NCBI GenBank assembly: GCA_029858505.1
Contig: JAOUEW010000002.1
Location: 40,851-104,850 of the forward strand
Source: Deltaproteobacteria bacterium
GTDB lineage: Bacteria; SAR324; JACQKK01
Direction of reading: 5' to 3'
DNA length: 64,000 nt
The position numbers and the translations under genes are program-made. Under the pieces are notes generated by a model, which worked only from the letters and a program-made list of their open reading frames with translations, was not told where the DNA came from and did no database searches. Shown one piece after another: positions 18,742-28,690 of the stretch (its first letter is position 1; each line of letters begins with the position of its first letter).

Positions 18742-18794
18742 CGCGCTCAAGTTTAGGGCGGGGGAGAGTGTGGGTGGTGGAACGATCATCCGTT

Positions 18795-19225
18795 AAATCA
18801 CCCCTCCCTGGCGGCTGCGCCGCCCGTCCCGTTACTCGAATCCATCGGTTATTTCATTCAGCCGTTCAGTGAGTGAAGGTCGGAAGGAAGCAAGTGCATC
18901 ACTTTTCGGCTTCGATTTATTTCCCCGAACGGCACCCCTCCCTGGCGGCTTGCGCCGCCTGTCCCTCCCCGTCGGAGAGGGACAATACGGCTTAGGCCGA
19001 AGGGTGGAGAATAAAATCCGTTCAGTGAATGAAGCCGGACGGAAGCAAGCGCATAACCATCGGATTCAATTCATTCCCCTCCACGAAGGGGATGCCCCCA
19101 CAGGGGGCAGGGGAGGGGTGCTTTTTGGAGAGCCGGAAGGAAGCAATCACATCACCTTCCCCCCGGTTTCATCCCGTTCCCCTCCACGAAGGGCAGGGGT
19201 TTTTTTACGGGAATGCCCAGCACAG
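18795..19225. repeat. Composite dispersed repeat region (family A)
   Basis: This noncoding region between ispF and the FmdB-like gene contains at least three related blocks. Each has a CCCCTCCCTGGCGG / GCCGCCxGTCCC hairpin or a CCTCCACGAAGGG hairpin followed by GGAAGGAAGCAAG(T/C)GCAT. TACGGCTTAGGCCGAA (18986-19001) matches the copy at 8423-8438, and the CCCTTCGTGGAGGGGAATT-type block recurs in reverse complement near 43700. Apparent open frames through it are low complexity and I reject them as genes. Confidence 0.75.
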
Positions 19226-19245
19226 CGGTATTCACTTGACCGGTC

Positions 19246-19287
19246 AAACAAAAACCCCCCGGAAAAGCTTCCGGGGGGTTTTTGTTT
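19246..19287. terminator. Strong bidirectional terminator
   Basis: A near-perfect 19-bp stem (AAACAAAAACCCCCCGGAA, loop AAGC, complementary arm) has A-rich left and T-rich right flanks, so it can terminate in both directions. It lies 24 nt past the minus-strand FmdB-like stop and ends that transcript. Confidence 0.88.
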
Positions 19288-19310
19288 ATGGGGGAAACAA
19301 AGCCAAGTGA

Positions 19311-19574
19311 TTAGTTGACCGCGCAGGCGCACCCGCCGCCGCAACCACCCGCGGGCTTGGCGCTTTCGCTGGAGGATTCGGCGGGAGCCGAGGACCCGCC
19401 GCTGTATCCTTCTTTGTACCAACCGCCACCTTGCAGGTGAAAGGCGCTGCGGGAGAGTTTTCGCTGCACGGTGCCCGAACACTTGGGGCATTGGGCCGAG
19501 TCGGCTTCCTCGAATTTCCTCAACTGCTCAAAGTGGTGGTCGCAGGAGGAGCAGGCGTATTCGTATAAGGGCAT
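19311..19574 (-). CDS. FmdB-type zinc-ribbon protein
   Basis: This 87-residue protein starts MPLYEYACSSCDHHFEQL, the typical opening of the FmdB/CxxC_CxxC_SSSS regulatory-type family. Two CxxC pairs (CSSC and CPKC) form the zinc ribbon, then SRSAFHLQGGGWYKEGY and a Ser/Glu-rich linker, ending in a GGCGGGCACA cysteine cluster. The family is common and its role is poorly defined (formerly linked to amide regulation). ATG 19574 is chosen because the motif begins there; the longer open frame has no family match. Confidence 0.9.
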   Translation of the reverse strand: MPLYEYACSSCDHHFEQLRKFEEADSAQCPKCSGTVQRKLSRSAFHLQGGGWYKEGYSGGSSAPAESSSESAKPAGGCGGGCACAVN

Positions 19575-19967
19575 GGGTTTCGTTCCTGATAAGGGAATAA
19601 TTTCAGGCTGGAGACCGTGGGTTCTCCAACGGAAATGACTGTTAAAAGGATACATTCTCTTCCAGCGGTTTGTCAATGACCAGCGCCAGAGGTCCGATAG
19701 AGCGGGGAGGCCGGGGATTGGAACCGAAAGAAAAACAATGGGAATTGAAGAAAGAAACAAAACGATTAAGAAAAGGAAAGATCGGAACGGAAAGAAAAAA
19801 ACAACTTCCCCTCCCAGGCCGTTGACACCTTCCCATTATTCATGTTACCTAGAGAAGATTTCGTTGAGGGAAATGGCGGTCTACCCGCCGGAACGGTTGT
19901 TCCGGCATGGTCTAACCGAATCCTGCCCGCGCCACCAAATATTTAACGTCAGTCCGCCGAGGCCTGA
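19575..19967. other. Intergenic region with purine-rich tract and candidate atp promoter
   Basis: This divergent 393-bp gap contains no gene. Bases 19728-19805 form a strongly purine-rich tract (repeated GAAAGAAA-type blocks). TTGACA at 19822-19827 is a perfect -35 hexamer, but the element 17 bp later (TTACCT, 19845-19850) is a poor -10, so a promoter for the ATP synthase genes here is only possible. Confidence 0.5.
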
Positions 19968-20435
19968 ATGAATTACCTGGATTCCCCCCACCTGATTCGA
20001 GTGTTCGACTTCGGGGCGTTGCATTTAGAGCTAAACACCCCGGTGTTTTTGTTTGTTCTAATCATGGTGGTGATGTTTCTGCTGAATGCCCTGCTGTTCC
20101 GCCCCGTGATGCGGTCGGTGGAAAACCGGACCAAGCACCTGGATCAAACCAAAACGGGCATTGCGGAAAATCAAAAAACCATTCAACGGCTTCAAGAGGA
20201 ATTCCAAGCCAAGCTTTCCAAGGTGAAGGCCGATATCGCCCAAATCCGCATGGAAGCCCGGCGGAAAACCCAGATGGAAACGGAAGGCATTTTGAAAGAG
20301 GCCAAGAAAACCGCGGAAGATGAACTGCGGAAGGCCCTGGATACCATGAATCAAGAAGTGGGATCGGTTCGCAAAGAGCTGCTGGACCGCTCCGGCGCCC
20401 TGGCCAAACAAGTGGCCACACAGGTGCTGAAATAA
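19968..20435 (+). CDS. ATP synthase subunit b' (F0)
   Basis: The 155-residue protein is one strand of the peripheral stalk. A single N-terminal membrane helix (PVFLFVLIMVVMFLLNALLF) is followed by Pro-Val-Met and a long charged coiled coil to the end, the b/b' layout. It differs from the next gene, also a b-type subunit, so this cluster encodes a b'b heterodimer as in cyanobacteria, alphaproteobacteria and many deltaproteobacteria. It is the first gene of the cluster and lies before subunit b in the same direction. I use the b' label from order and from the absence of a signal-like N-terminus. Confidence 0.88.
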   Translation: MNYLDSPHLIRVFDFGALHLELNTPVFLFVLIMVVMFLLNALLFRPVMRSVENRTKHLDQTKTGIAENQKTIQRLQEEFQAKLSKVKADIAQIRMEARRKTQMETEGILKEAKKTAEDELRKALDTMNQEVGSVRKELLDRSGALAKQVATQVLK

Positions 20436-20492
20436 AACTTAGCTTAAATAAATAGAATTTATTTGAAACGTTTAACCCAACCCATCGGACTC

Positions 20493-21083
20493 ATGCGCAA
20501 GTCGCCCTTTATTCAAACCCTTGGCCGGACGGCCCTTGCCACGGTGTGGGTTGGGGTAAGTTTGCCAGGCCTCGCCTGGGCGGAAGAAGCCGCTGGCCAC
20601 CACAACCCCTGGATGCCCCTGGTGTTCCAGGCCGTCAACTTGGCGGTTCTGCTGGCCATATTGTTTTACTTTCTGCGCGCGCCCATTCAAAGTTTCTTGG
20701 CCGACGCCGCCCGCCGACTGAAAGAAGGGCTGGACGAAACCCGCAGAGAGGAAGCCGAAACCAAGGCCCTGCTAGAGACCGAACGGCGGAACGTGTCGAA
20801 CCTAGACGCTGAAATGAAAAAAATGAAGTCCGACGTAGAGGTGGAGGCCCAAAAAGAACGGGACCGGCTGACCGCCGAAACCCAAGAAATGGCCGAGCGG
20901 CTGAAGGCCCAGGTGCGCTCCCAGTTAGACATGGAACGCAACAAAGCCATGGAATCTCTACGGCACGAACTGGCCGATGAAACCATCCGCTTGTCGGAAA
21001 AACTGATCAAAGATCAGATGGACCAGCAAAAACAAAAGAAGCTGTTGGATGACCACCTGAAGCGCCAGGAGGGGCGAGGATGA
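20493..21083 (+). CDS. atpF: ATP synthase subunit b (F0)
   Basis: This is the second b-type stalk subunit, 196 residues from ATG 20493 (a TTG at 20463 would add 10). An N-terminal hydrophobic leader (about residues 10-30, ending LAWAEEA) looks like a signal peptide and is followed by the true membrane helix (PLVFQAVNLAVLLAILFYFL) and a long coiled coil. An extra leader of this sort is known from deltaproteobacterial b subunits. It overlaps atpH by 4 nt (ATGA), so the two are translationally coupled. Confidence 0.9.
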   Translation: MRKSPFIQTLGRTALATVWVGVSLPGLAWAEEAAGHHNPWMPLVFQAVNLAVLLAILFYFLRAPIQSFLADAARRLKEGLDETRREEAETKALLETERRNVSNLDAEMKKMKSDVEVEAQKERDRLTAETQEMAERLKAQVRSQLDMERNKAMESLRHELADETIRLSEKLIKDQMDQQKQKKLLDDHLKRQEGRG

Positions 21084-21637
21084 GCCGCACCGTGATTGCC
21101 AAACGTTATGCCCAAGCCCTGCTAAACTTGGCCACCCGCGAGAAAAAAGTGGACGAAGTGGGGCAGGAGTTGGGTCTGGTGGCAGAGGCCATTCAGTCAT
21201 CGCGCAACACCAGCGGTTTCATGGCCGACCCCAAGATTGACCGCGCAGCCAAAGAACGCGTGATGGAGCACATGGCCGAGAAAGCCAAGCTCTCTCCGCT
21301 GGTTTCTGGCTATCTGCGGTATTTGTCGGCCAAGGGGCGCATGGGGCTGGTGGGGTCCATTAGCGGCGTGTACCACACCCTGGCCGATGAAAAAAACGGC
21401 CGCGCCGTGGCCCAGGTGACCGTGGCCCATGCCATTGGCCAGGATACCGAAGAAGAAATTCGGAAGTATTACGAAAAAGTTTCTGGAAAAAAATTAAACC
21501 TGGTTGTGAACGTTGATCCCGGCATTTTGGGCGGGGCCATGACCAAGATAGGCAGTATCGTCCGCGACGGCAGCCTGCGGAATCATCTGCGGCAACTGAA
21601 GACGTCGATCATTCAAGGAAAGGTGGAAAAAGAATGA
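21080..21637 (+). CDS. atpH: ATP synthase subunit delta (F1)
   Basis: The delta subunit joins the top of the F1 head to the b stalk. The 185-residue length is usual. It opens [17 protein letters not shown] and closes with [20 protein letters not shown], both family landmarks; the middle carries [16 protein letters not shown]. It overlaps atpF by 4 nt and atpA by 4 nt, so synthesis of stalk and head subunits is coupled. Confidence 0.95.
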   Translation: MSRTVIAKRYAQALLNLATREKKVDEVGQELGLVAEAIQSSRNTSGFMADPKIDRAAKERVMEHMAEKAKLSPLVSGYLRYLSAKGRMGLVGSISGVYHTLADEKNGRAVAQVTVAHAIGQDTEEEIRKYYEKVSGKKLNLVVNVDPGILGGAMTKIGSIVRDGSLRNHLRQLKTSIIQGKVEKE

Positions 21638-23142
21638 AGATCCGCGCCGAGGAAATCAGCTCGATCATTGAGAAGCAAATTGAAACTTTCGACCGCAAGG
21701 TTGAAACCCGCGAGGTGGGAACGATTCTCACCGTGGGTGACGGGATTGCCCGGGTGTATGGCCTGGACAACGTGAAGGCAGGCGAGTTGCTGGAGTTTCC
21801 CGGCGGCATGACCGGCATTGCCCTGAACCTGGAACAAGACAACGTGGGTGCCGTGCTGATGGGCGACGACCGGGCCATCAAAGAAGGCGATGAAGTCCGC
21901 CGCACCAACCGGATTGCCGAGGTTCCGGTGGGTTACGGCCTGGTGGGCCGGGTGGTGGATCCCCTGGGAAAACCCCTCGACGGCAAGGGCCCCATTAAAA
22001 ACGAAGGCTTTCGAAAGCTGGACGTGATTGCCCCGGGCATCATTCAACGCAAAAGCGTGCACGAACCCCTGCAAACCGGTATCAAGGCCATCGACGCCAT
22101 GATTCCCATCGGCCGCGGCCAGCGGGAACTGATTATCGGTGACCGCCAAACCGGAAAGACCGCCATTGCCCTGGATACGATCATCAACCAAAAGGGCACC
22201 GGCGTGATCTGCGTGTACGTGGCCGTGGGCCAGAAAAACTCCTCGGTGGCTCAGGTGACCGAGAAGCTTCGCCAGCACGGCGCCATGGACTACACCATCG
22301 TGGTGAACGCGTCCTCCGCCGACCCGGCCCCCCTGCAATACATTGCCCCCCTGGCGGGCGCTTCCATTGCCGAGCACTTTATGTGGCAAGGCAAGCATAC
22401 CCTGGTGGTGTACGACGACCTGTCCAAGCAGGCGGTGGCTTATCGGCAGTTGTCTCTGTTGCTGCGACGCCCCCCCGGCCGCGAAGCCTACCCTGGCGAC
22501 GTGTTCTACCTGCACTCCCGCTTGCTGGAGCGCGCGGCCAAGCTGTCCGACGCCCTGGGCGCAGGTTCCATGACCGCCCTGCCCATCATTGAAACCCAAG
22601 GTGGCGACGTGTCGGCCTATATCCCCACCAACGTGATTTCCATCACCGACGGTCAGATCTTCCTTACCACCGAGTTGTTCAACTCTGGCGTGAAGCCCGC
22701 GGTGAACGTGGGGATTTCCGTGTCTCGGGTGGGTGGCGCGGCTCAGGTGAAAGGCATGAAAAAAGTGGCCGGTACCCTGCGCTTGGATTTGGCCCAATAC
22801 CGTGAAAAGGCCGCCTTCGCCCAGTTTGGTTCCGACCTCGACAAAGCCACCCAGGCCCAGTTGGCCCGGGGCGAGCGGATGGTGGAACTGCTGAAACAGG
22901 ACCAATACAAGCCCATGGACGTGGTGGATCAGATGATTTCCATCTTTGTGGCCACCCGCGGCGGGCTGGACGATGTGCCCACCCGCTCCGTGCGGAAGTT
23001 CGAGGGCGAGTGGCTGACCTACATGCGCACCCAGGGCAAAACCCTGCGCGACAAACTGGAGAAGAGCAAGGCCATCGAGAAAGACGATGAAGCGGCTATT
23101 CTCGACGCCATGAAGAAATTTAAGGCCACCTTTAGCGCCTAA
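21634..23142 (+). CDS. atpA: ATP synthase subunit alpha (F1)
   Basis: This is the 502-residue non-catalytic nucleotide-binding subunit of F1. It starts [16 protein letters not shown], carries the Walker A GDRQTGKT, the downstream [15 protein letters not shown]alker B region and the signature [14 protein letters not shown]. It ends with the expected helical C-terminal domain. Full length with no anomalies. It follows atpH with a 4-nt overlap; atpG follows after 67 nt. Confidence 0.98.
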   Translation: MKIRAEEISSIIEKQIETFDRKVETREVGTILTVGDGIARVYGLDNVKAGELLEFPGGMTGIALNLEQDNVGAVLMGDDRAIKEGDEVRRTNRIAEVPVGYGLVGRVVDPLGKPLDGKGPIKNEGFRKLDVIAPGIIQRKSVHEPLQTGIKAIDAMIPIGRGQRELIIGDRQTGKTAIALDTIINQKGTGVICVYVAVGQKNSSVAQVTEKLRQHGAMDYTIVVNASSADPAPLQYIAPLAGASIAEHFMWQGKHTLVVYDDLSKQAVAYRQLSLLLRRPPGREAYPGDVFYLHSRLLERAAKLSDALGAGSMTALPIIETQGGDVSAYIPTNVISITDGQIFLTTELFNSGVKPAVNVGISVSRVGGAAQVKGMKKVAGTLRLDLAQYREKAAFAQFGSDLDKATQAQLARGERMVELLKQDQYKPMDVVDQMISIFVATRGGLDDVPTRSVRKFEGEWLTYMRTQGKTLRDKLEKSKAIEKDDEAAILDAMKKFKATFSA

Positions 23143-23209
23143 ACGCGCGTTGAAGCTGAAATCCTAAACAGAAAAACAACGCAGAAATAACGGGAAGAAC
23201 AACGGAACC

Positions 23210-24091
23210 ATGGCAACCCTACGCGACATCCGGCGCCGTATCGGCTCGGTGAAAAACACCCAGCAGATCACCCGGGCCATGAAGATGGTCTCGGCGGCCA
23301 AACTGAACCGCGCCCAAACCGCGGTGAAGGAAGCCCAGCCCTACGCGGCCCAACTGCGGCAGATGGTGACCACACTGTCGAAGGGGACCAGCGGAGACGA
23401 CCATCCTTTGTTCAACACCCAAAATCAGGGCAAAACCCGGATCATTCTGTTTACCTCGGACAAGGGCTTGTGCGGCACCTTTAACAGCGGTCTGCTGCGC
23501 GCCCTGATCCGGGAGATGGAAAAATCCAACGGTCCCATGGCCGACCCAGAACTGGTGGTGATTGGCCGCACCGGCAACGATGCCATGAAGAACAGCGGCT
23601 TTCTGGTGAAGGAAGCCCTGGTGAACGTGAAGCCGGTGGACATTCAGGGTGAAGTTAAAATTCGCATTCAACAGGCCGCACAAGACTTTTCTGAAGGCCG
23701 GATCGGCCGGGTGTTTTTGGCCTACAACACGTTCTTAAGCCCGTTGAAGCAGAACCCCACCCTGCATCAAATTCTCCCCATTGAGCCTGCGGAGCCCAGC
23801 AAAGAGGGCGGGGCAAAAGATGGCGAAGAGCAAACCGCCGAATATATTTACGAGCCCGACCGGGACGAAATTCTGAACCGGCTGCTTCCCCACTACCTGG
23901 AAAACCAAGGGTTCACCGCCATGTTGAACACCGTGGCCGGAGAGCACGGCGCCCGGATGGTGGCCATGGAAGCCGCCACCAAGAACGCTGGAGAAATGAT
24001 CCGCCGCCTGACCCTGCAATACAACCGGGTCCGCCAAGCGGCCATTACCCGTGAACTGATCGAAATTATTAACGGAGCCCAAAGTTTGTAA
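23210..24091 (+). CDS. atpG: ATP synthase subunit gamma (F1)
   Basis: The gamma subunit is the central rotor shaft. The protein is 293 residues, with N-terminal helix ATLRDIRRRIGSVKNTQQITRAMKMV and C-terminal helix GEMIRRLTLQYNRVRQAAITRELIEI forming the coiled coil. The Rossmann-like middle contains TSDKGLCGTFNS. An acidic insert around residues 195-215 (EPSKEGGAKDGEEQT) is modestly longer than in E. coli. It lies between atpA and atpD as usual. Confidence 0.97.
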   Translation: MATLRDIRRRIGSVKNTQQITRAMKMVSAAKLNRAQTAVKEAQPYAAQLRQMVTTLSKGTSGDDHPLFNTQNQGKTRIILFTSDKGLCGTFNSGLLRALIREMEKSNGPMADPELVVIGRTGNDAMKNSGFLVKEALVNVKPVDIQGEVKIRIQQAAQDFSEGRIGRVFLAYNTFLSPLKQNPTLHQILPIEPAEPSKEGGAKDGEEQTAEYIYEPDRDEILNRLLPHYLENQGFTAMLNTVAGEHGARMVAMEAATKNAGEMIRRLTLQYNRVRQAAITRELIEIINGAQSL

Positions 24092-24127
24092 ACCATAGGG
24101 CCGCGGGCCAAAACCCCTCGGCCGTAA

Positions 24128-25618
<1,491 letters not shown>

Positions 25619-25679
25619 GCTGAGGGGGTTCCCAAACGGCACCCGGCCGCAGAATGGCGGGGGTTCAGCAGAAAAGAGA

Positions 25680-25715
25680 CGGGGCGGTGCTTCATTGCAC
25701 CGCCCCGTTTTTTTG
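25680..25715 (+). terminator. Rho-independent terminator after atpD
   Basis: An 11-bp GC stem (CGGGGCGGTGC / GCACCGCCCCG, loop TTCATT) is followed by eight T residues. It sits 61 nt after atpD and closes the ATP synthase transcript. Confidence 0.93.
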
Positions 25716-25778
25716 TTTTGTTTTTTGTGAAATTTTATGAAAGGGCCTCGCCCTTCATGAAGCACAGTTCCTTCCCGG

Positions 25779-26168
25779 TTATTTTTTCCCAGGCTTTGCC
25801 GCCGAGTCCATGAAAGCTTTGATGGTGGGAATGGCTTCCAGGCTTTTGCAGGGAATCACCGCGATTGAATTTCTTTCTTGTATGAAACAGGTGTTGGTGT
25901 TGGGGTCTACATGGTAATAGACATTGATGGAATTCTCCCCCGTAAGATCATCACCATCGCCGATTTTTACCCCGTAATAAATATACGTTGCTCTGAATAT
26001 TCGTGGAGTCACTTTCAATTCTTTGTCGATACTACTATTGCATAGTTCTTTATTTGGGGTGCAATTCACATTCACCTTCAATTCTTTGCCGATGTCGGCG
26101 CCACCGTCGGCCAGGACGGTAGAACCAAGGGATACGACAAGCATCAACATCCAGAGGATTTGTTTCAT
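25779..26168 (-). CDS. Small secreted protein of unknown function
   Basis: The 129-residue product has a clear signal peptide (MKQILWMLMLVVSLGSTVLA|DGG) and a good ribosome site (AGGAG). The mature part holds a short internal repeat, IGKELKVNV and IDKELKVTP, and four cysteines that could form disulfides. I do not recognise the family. Base composition is lower in GC than in flanking genes, suggesting it may be a recent arrival. It lies downstream of a small membrane protein gene in the same direction (43 nt gap), and the pair could be cotranscribed. Confidence 0.7.
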   Translation of the reverse strand: MKQILWMLMLVVSLGSTVLADGGADIGKELKVNVNCTPNKELCNSSIDKELKVTPRIFRATYIYYGVKIGDGDDLTGENSINVYYHVDPNTNTCFIQERNSIAVIPCKSLEAIPTIKAFMDSAAKPGKK

Positions 26169-26211
26169 GGGGGCTCCTGGTAGGGGAATAGAAAGAGTTC
26201 GAGCGCAATGG

Positions 26212-26586
26212 TTAACGCTTCCTGCTCTGGTCTGGCCCATATGCTTTATAGGTTAGAAAAACACCCACGGCCAGCAATACAACGATGAACCCCATGGCGG
26301 TGGGTTTGTTATGGGCTTCCTTCATGGCCAATTCGGTGGCAAACATGCGGGTCAGGCCTCCGATCATAACAAACCACCCCACGAGGGTGACGGCCAACGT
26401 CCAATCCATCACCCAACGGTTGTGGGCGCGGACGATGGCAAACCCGGCGATAAAGAGCAAACTGCCATTGAGATACACAAGAGAAGCCGTGACGTCTTTA
26501 AAAACATCTAAATTCATCGCTTCCGATAAACAGACCACTATCAGCACGGGGCCGATAAATCCAGCGAGATTTTTTGAGTTCGTCAT
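26212..26586 (-). CDS. Small four-helix membrane protein of unknown function
   Basis: The 124-residue protein starts at ATG 26586 with GGAGGG upstream. It has four predicted membrane helices: about residues 7-25 (AGFIGPVLIVVCLS), 33-52 (SLVYLNGSLLFIAGFAIV), 60-80 (TLAVTLVGWFVMIGGL) and 95-115 (GFIVVLLAVGVFL). Charged residues lie in the short loops and at the C-terminal end (QSRKR). I cannot name a family. Like the next gene it is less GC-rich than its surroundings. Confidence 0.72.
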   Translation of the reverse strand: MTNSKNLAGFIGPVLIVVCLSEAMNLDVFKDVTASLVYLNGSLLFIAGFAIVRAHNRWVMDWTLAVTLVGWFVMIGGLTRMFATELAMKEAHNKPTAMGFIVVLLAVGVFLTYKAYGPDQSRKR

Positions 26587-26648
26587 GTTTCCCTCCGTGA
26601 TATTGGGAAAGGCGGATTGAACGGGTATGGGGGCTTCCGAGTCTTCCG

Positions 26649-26867
26649 TTAAGTTTGCGGAATTCCAGGGTTCCACCGATTCGGGTCCAGTTGTTCTGGC
26701 TGAATGGGCAGGTCGCGGGGGGCAAAGGGCAGTTCCACCGGCGGGCGGAATGGATCGGGGCTTTGGTACATGGGGGCTGGGCCGGGCCAGCCCATGGAGC
26801 AGCCAGCCAGCCCCCACCCAAGCAGCACCACCCCCGCCATGGCCGCCCCCCGCCGAAGGCGTGTCAT
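26649..26867 (-). CDS. Small lipoprotein coupled to fumC
   Basis: The product is 72 residues with a lipoprotein signal: MTRLRRGAAMAGVVLLGWGLAGC, where LAGC is a good lipobox. The rest is short and proline-rich (GWPGPAPMYQSP ...). Its ATG overlaps the fumC stop by 4 nt (ATGA), arguing that it is really translated. A GPxPxY-type motif right after the lipidated Cys faintly recalls small lipoproteins of the LptM/YifL kind, but this is too weak to name it. Confidence 0.65.
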   Translation of the reverse strand: MTRLRRGAAMAGVVLLGWGLAGCSMGWPGPAPMYQSPDPFRPPVELPFAPRDLPIQPEQLDPNRWNPGIPQT

Positions 26868-28246
26868 CCGATCATTTTTTTGGGGTCTACCCATTGGTCA
26901 AAGTCCTCTGGTTTTACGTAGCCCAGTTTGTGGGCCGCGTCTTTCAGGGTTAATTCTTCGTGATAGGCCTTGTGGGCAATCTCGGCGGCTTTGTCGTAGC
27001 CAATGTGGGGATTCAGCGCCGTCACCAGGGCCAATGAGTTCCGCATCAGTTCTTCCATGCGCTTGGTGTTGGCGGTCATGTCTTCCACGCAATGCACCCG
27101 GAACGATTCGCAAACATCGGCCAGAATCTGGCAAGAGTCCATAAAGGCATCCATCATCACCGGTTTGTACACGTTGAGTTCAAAGTTGCCCTGGCTGGCG
27201 GCGAAGGCGATGGCGGCATCGTTGCCATACACCCGCACGGCCACCTGGGTCACCGCCTCTGGCTGGGTGGGGTTCACCTTGCCCGGCATGATGGAACTGC
27301 CGGGCTCGTTTTCCGGAATGCGCAGCTCGCCCAGGCCGCAGCGGGGGCCGCTGGCCAGCCAGCGCACGTCGTTGGCTATTTTCATCAGGCTGCCGGCAAT
27401 GGTTCGCAGGGCCCCAGAGGCGAACGCCAGGGCATCGTTGGCGGCCAGGCCTTCAAATTTATTGGGGGCCTCGCGAAAATCAAAGTTGGCCAGTTCAGAA
27501 ATGGCACGGGCCATGGCGGGGGCGTAGCCCTTGGGGGCGTTCAGCCCATTGCCCACGGCGGTTCCCCCGATGGGAATCTCGGACAGATGGGCCAGGGCCA
27601 TGTCAATTTTGTTCATGCCATGGTCCAGCTGCGCCACCCAGCCAGAAATTTCTTGCCCCAGGGTCATGGGCACGGCGTCTTGCAGGTGGGTGCGCCCCAG
27701 TTTCACCGTGGTTTGATGGGCCTGGGCGTGGCGGTGAAGTTCATCCCGCAGGCGTTTCAAGGGTGGGGTCAGTTGGTCCCGCAGGGCCAGGGCCGCCGCC
27801 ACGTTCATGGCGGTGGGGAAGCTGTCGTTGGTGGATTGGGCCTTGTTCACGTCGTCGTTGGGGTGGATGGGGGTTTTGCCTCCCCGCTTGCCGCCGCTGA
27901 TTTCGTTGGCTCGCCCGGCGATGACCTCGTTCACGTTCATGTTGAACTGGGTCCCTGAACCAGAAATGAAGATGGCCAGAGGGAATTGATCATCCAACTG
28001 GCCGTTCATCACTTCACGGGCGGCTTGTTCAATCAGCTCCGCCTTGGCGGCATCCAGCAATTCCAACTGCCGGTTCACCCGTGCGGCGGCCAGTTTAATC
28101 AGGCCGTAGGTGTGGATGAACCGGGGGGGGAACAGACGGGTGCCAATGGCAAAATGCCCCAGGGCCCGCTGGGTTTGGGCGCCCCAATACTTCTCCTCCG
28201 CCACGTCAATCTTTCCCATGGAATCACTTTCAGTCCGGTAGGTCAT
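26864..28246 (-). CDS. fumC: Fumarate hydratase class II
   Basis: FumC is the iron-independent, homotetrameric fumarase of the citric acid cycle, interconverting fumarate and malate. The 460-residue protein shows TESDSMGKIDV and YWGAQTQRALGHF at the N-terminus, SGSGTQFNMNVNEV, HPNDDVNKAQSTNDSFPTAM and the superfamily signature GSSIMPGKVNPT. Length is normal. AAGGAG lies just before the start. No other cycle genes are close. A small lipoprotein gene overlaps its stop. Confidence 0.98.
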   Translation of the reverse strand: MTYRTESDSMGKIDVAEEKYWGAQTQRALGHFAIGTRLFPPRFIHTYGLIKLAAARVNRQLELLDAAKAELIEQAAREVMNGQLDDQFPLAIFISGSGTQFNMNVNEVIAGRANEISGGKRGGKTPIHPNDDVNKAQSTNDSFPTAMNVAAALALRDQLTPPLKRLRDELHRHAQAHQTTVKLGRTHLQDAVPMTLGQEISGWVAQLDHGMNKIDMALAHLSEIPIGGTAVGNGLNAPKGYAPAMARAISELANFDFREAPNKFEGLAANDALAFASGALRTIAGSLMKIANDVRWLASGPRCGLGELRIPENEPGSSIMPGKVNPTQPEAVTQVAVRVYGNDAAIAFAASQGNFELNVYKPVMMDAFMDSCQILADVCESFRVHCVEDMTANTKRMEELMRNSLALVTALNPHIGYDKAAEIAHKAYHEELTLKDAAHKLGYVKPEDFDQWVDPKKMIG

Positions 28247-28323
28247 AGGTCTCCTTTGTTGGGCAATGGATCATGGTTTGGTCATGGTTGGGTGATGGCT
28301 AGGGCCATGGAAGTTCAATCGAA

Positions 28324-28503
28324 ACCTCTGCATACCCTATATTTTCCCATCCCCCTGCCCCCTTCCCTGGGGGAATGCGCTGTCCAGCGGGGCCAATATT
28401 CTGGGATCTTGGCCCCGCCTTTCGCACCTGGGGGTTTATATGATTGGGGGCTTCACCCCCCCATTCCCCCTTTTCACGGCAAAAACCCGGATTATGCAGA
28501 GGT
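28324..28503. mobile_element. MITE-like element, complete copy 1 (180 bp)
   Basis: The ends are inverted repeats: ACCTCTGCATA at 28324-28334 and its reverse complement at 28493-28503, with similarity continuing inward to an AAAACCCGG-type block. The core carries a second inverted repeat GCGGGGCCAA / TTGGCCCCGC (28387-28396 and 28409-28418). No protein is encoded. Related copies occur at 38402, 35022, 50221 and 53701. It fills most of the fumC upstream gap. A separate hairpin at 28639-28669 near the end of the next gene lacks a T-run on either useful side. Confidence 0.8.
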
Positions 28504-28690
28504 CTCCAATCATCAATCCTCATAAAAATTTTGAACGGCTCCGGCAAACCGCAAGAGGAGTGGTCTTTGCTTGTTCAAATTCCCCCCCGCGCTATCTTCA
28601 TGAGGATAAATCTTTCCCCAGGCGGGGTCATCTCGCCACCATGGGGGTCGGGTTGCATCACCCCCATGGGTTCTCATTTCCCAGTCATAC

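Noticed and set aside
28639..28669. Hairpin near the 3' end of the baeRF-type gene as a terminator
   Set aside because: The 10-bp stem is good, but no T-run follows on the minus strand, the direction that would matter.
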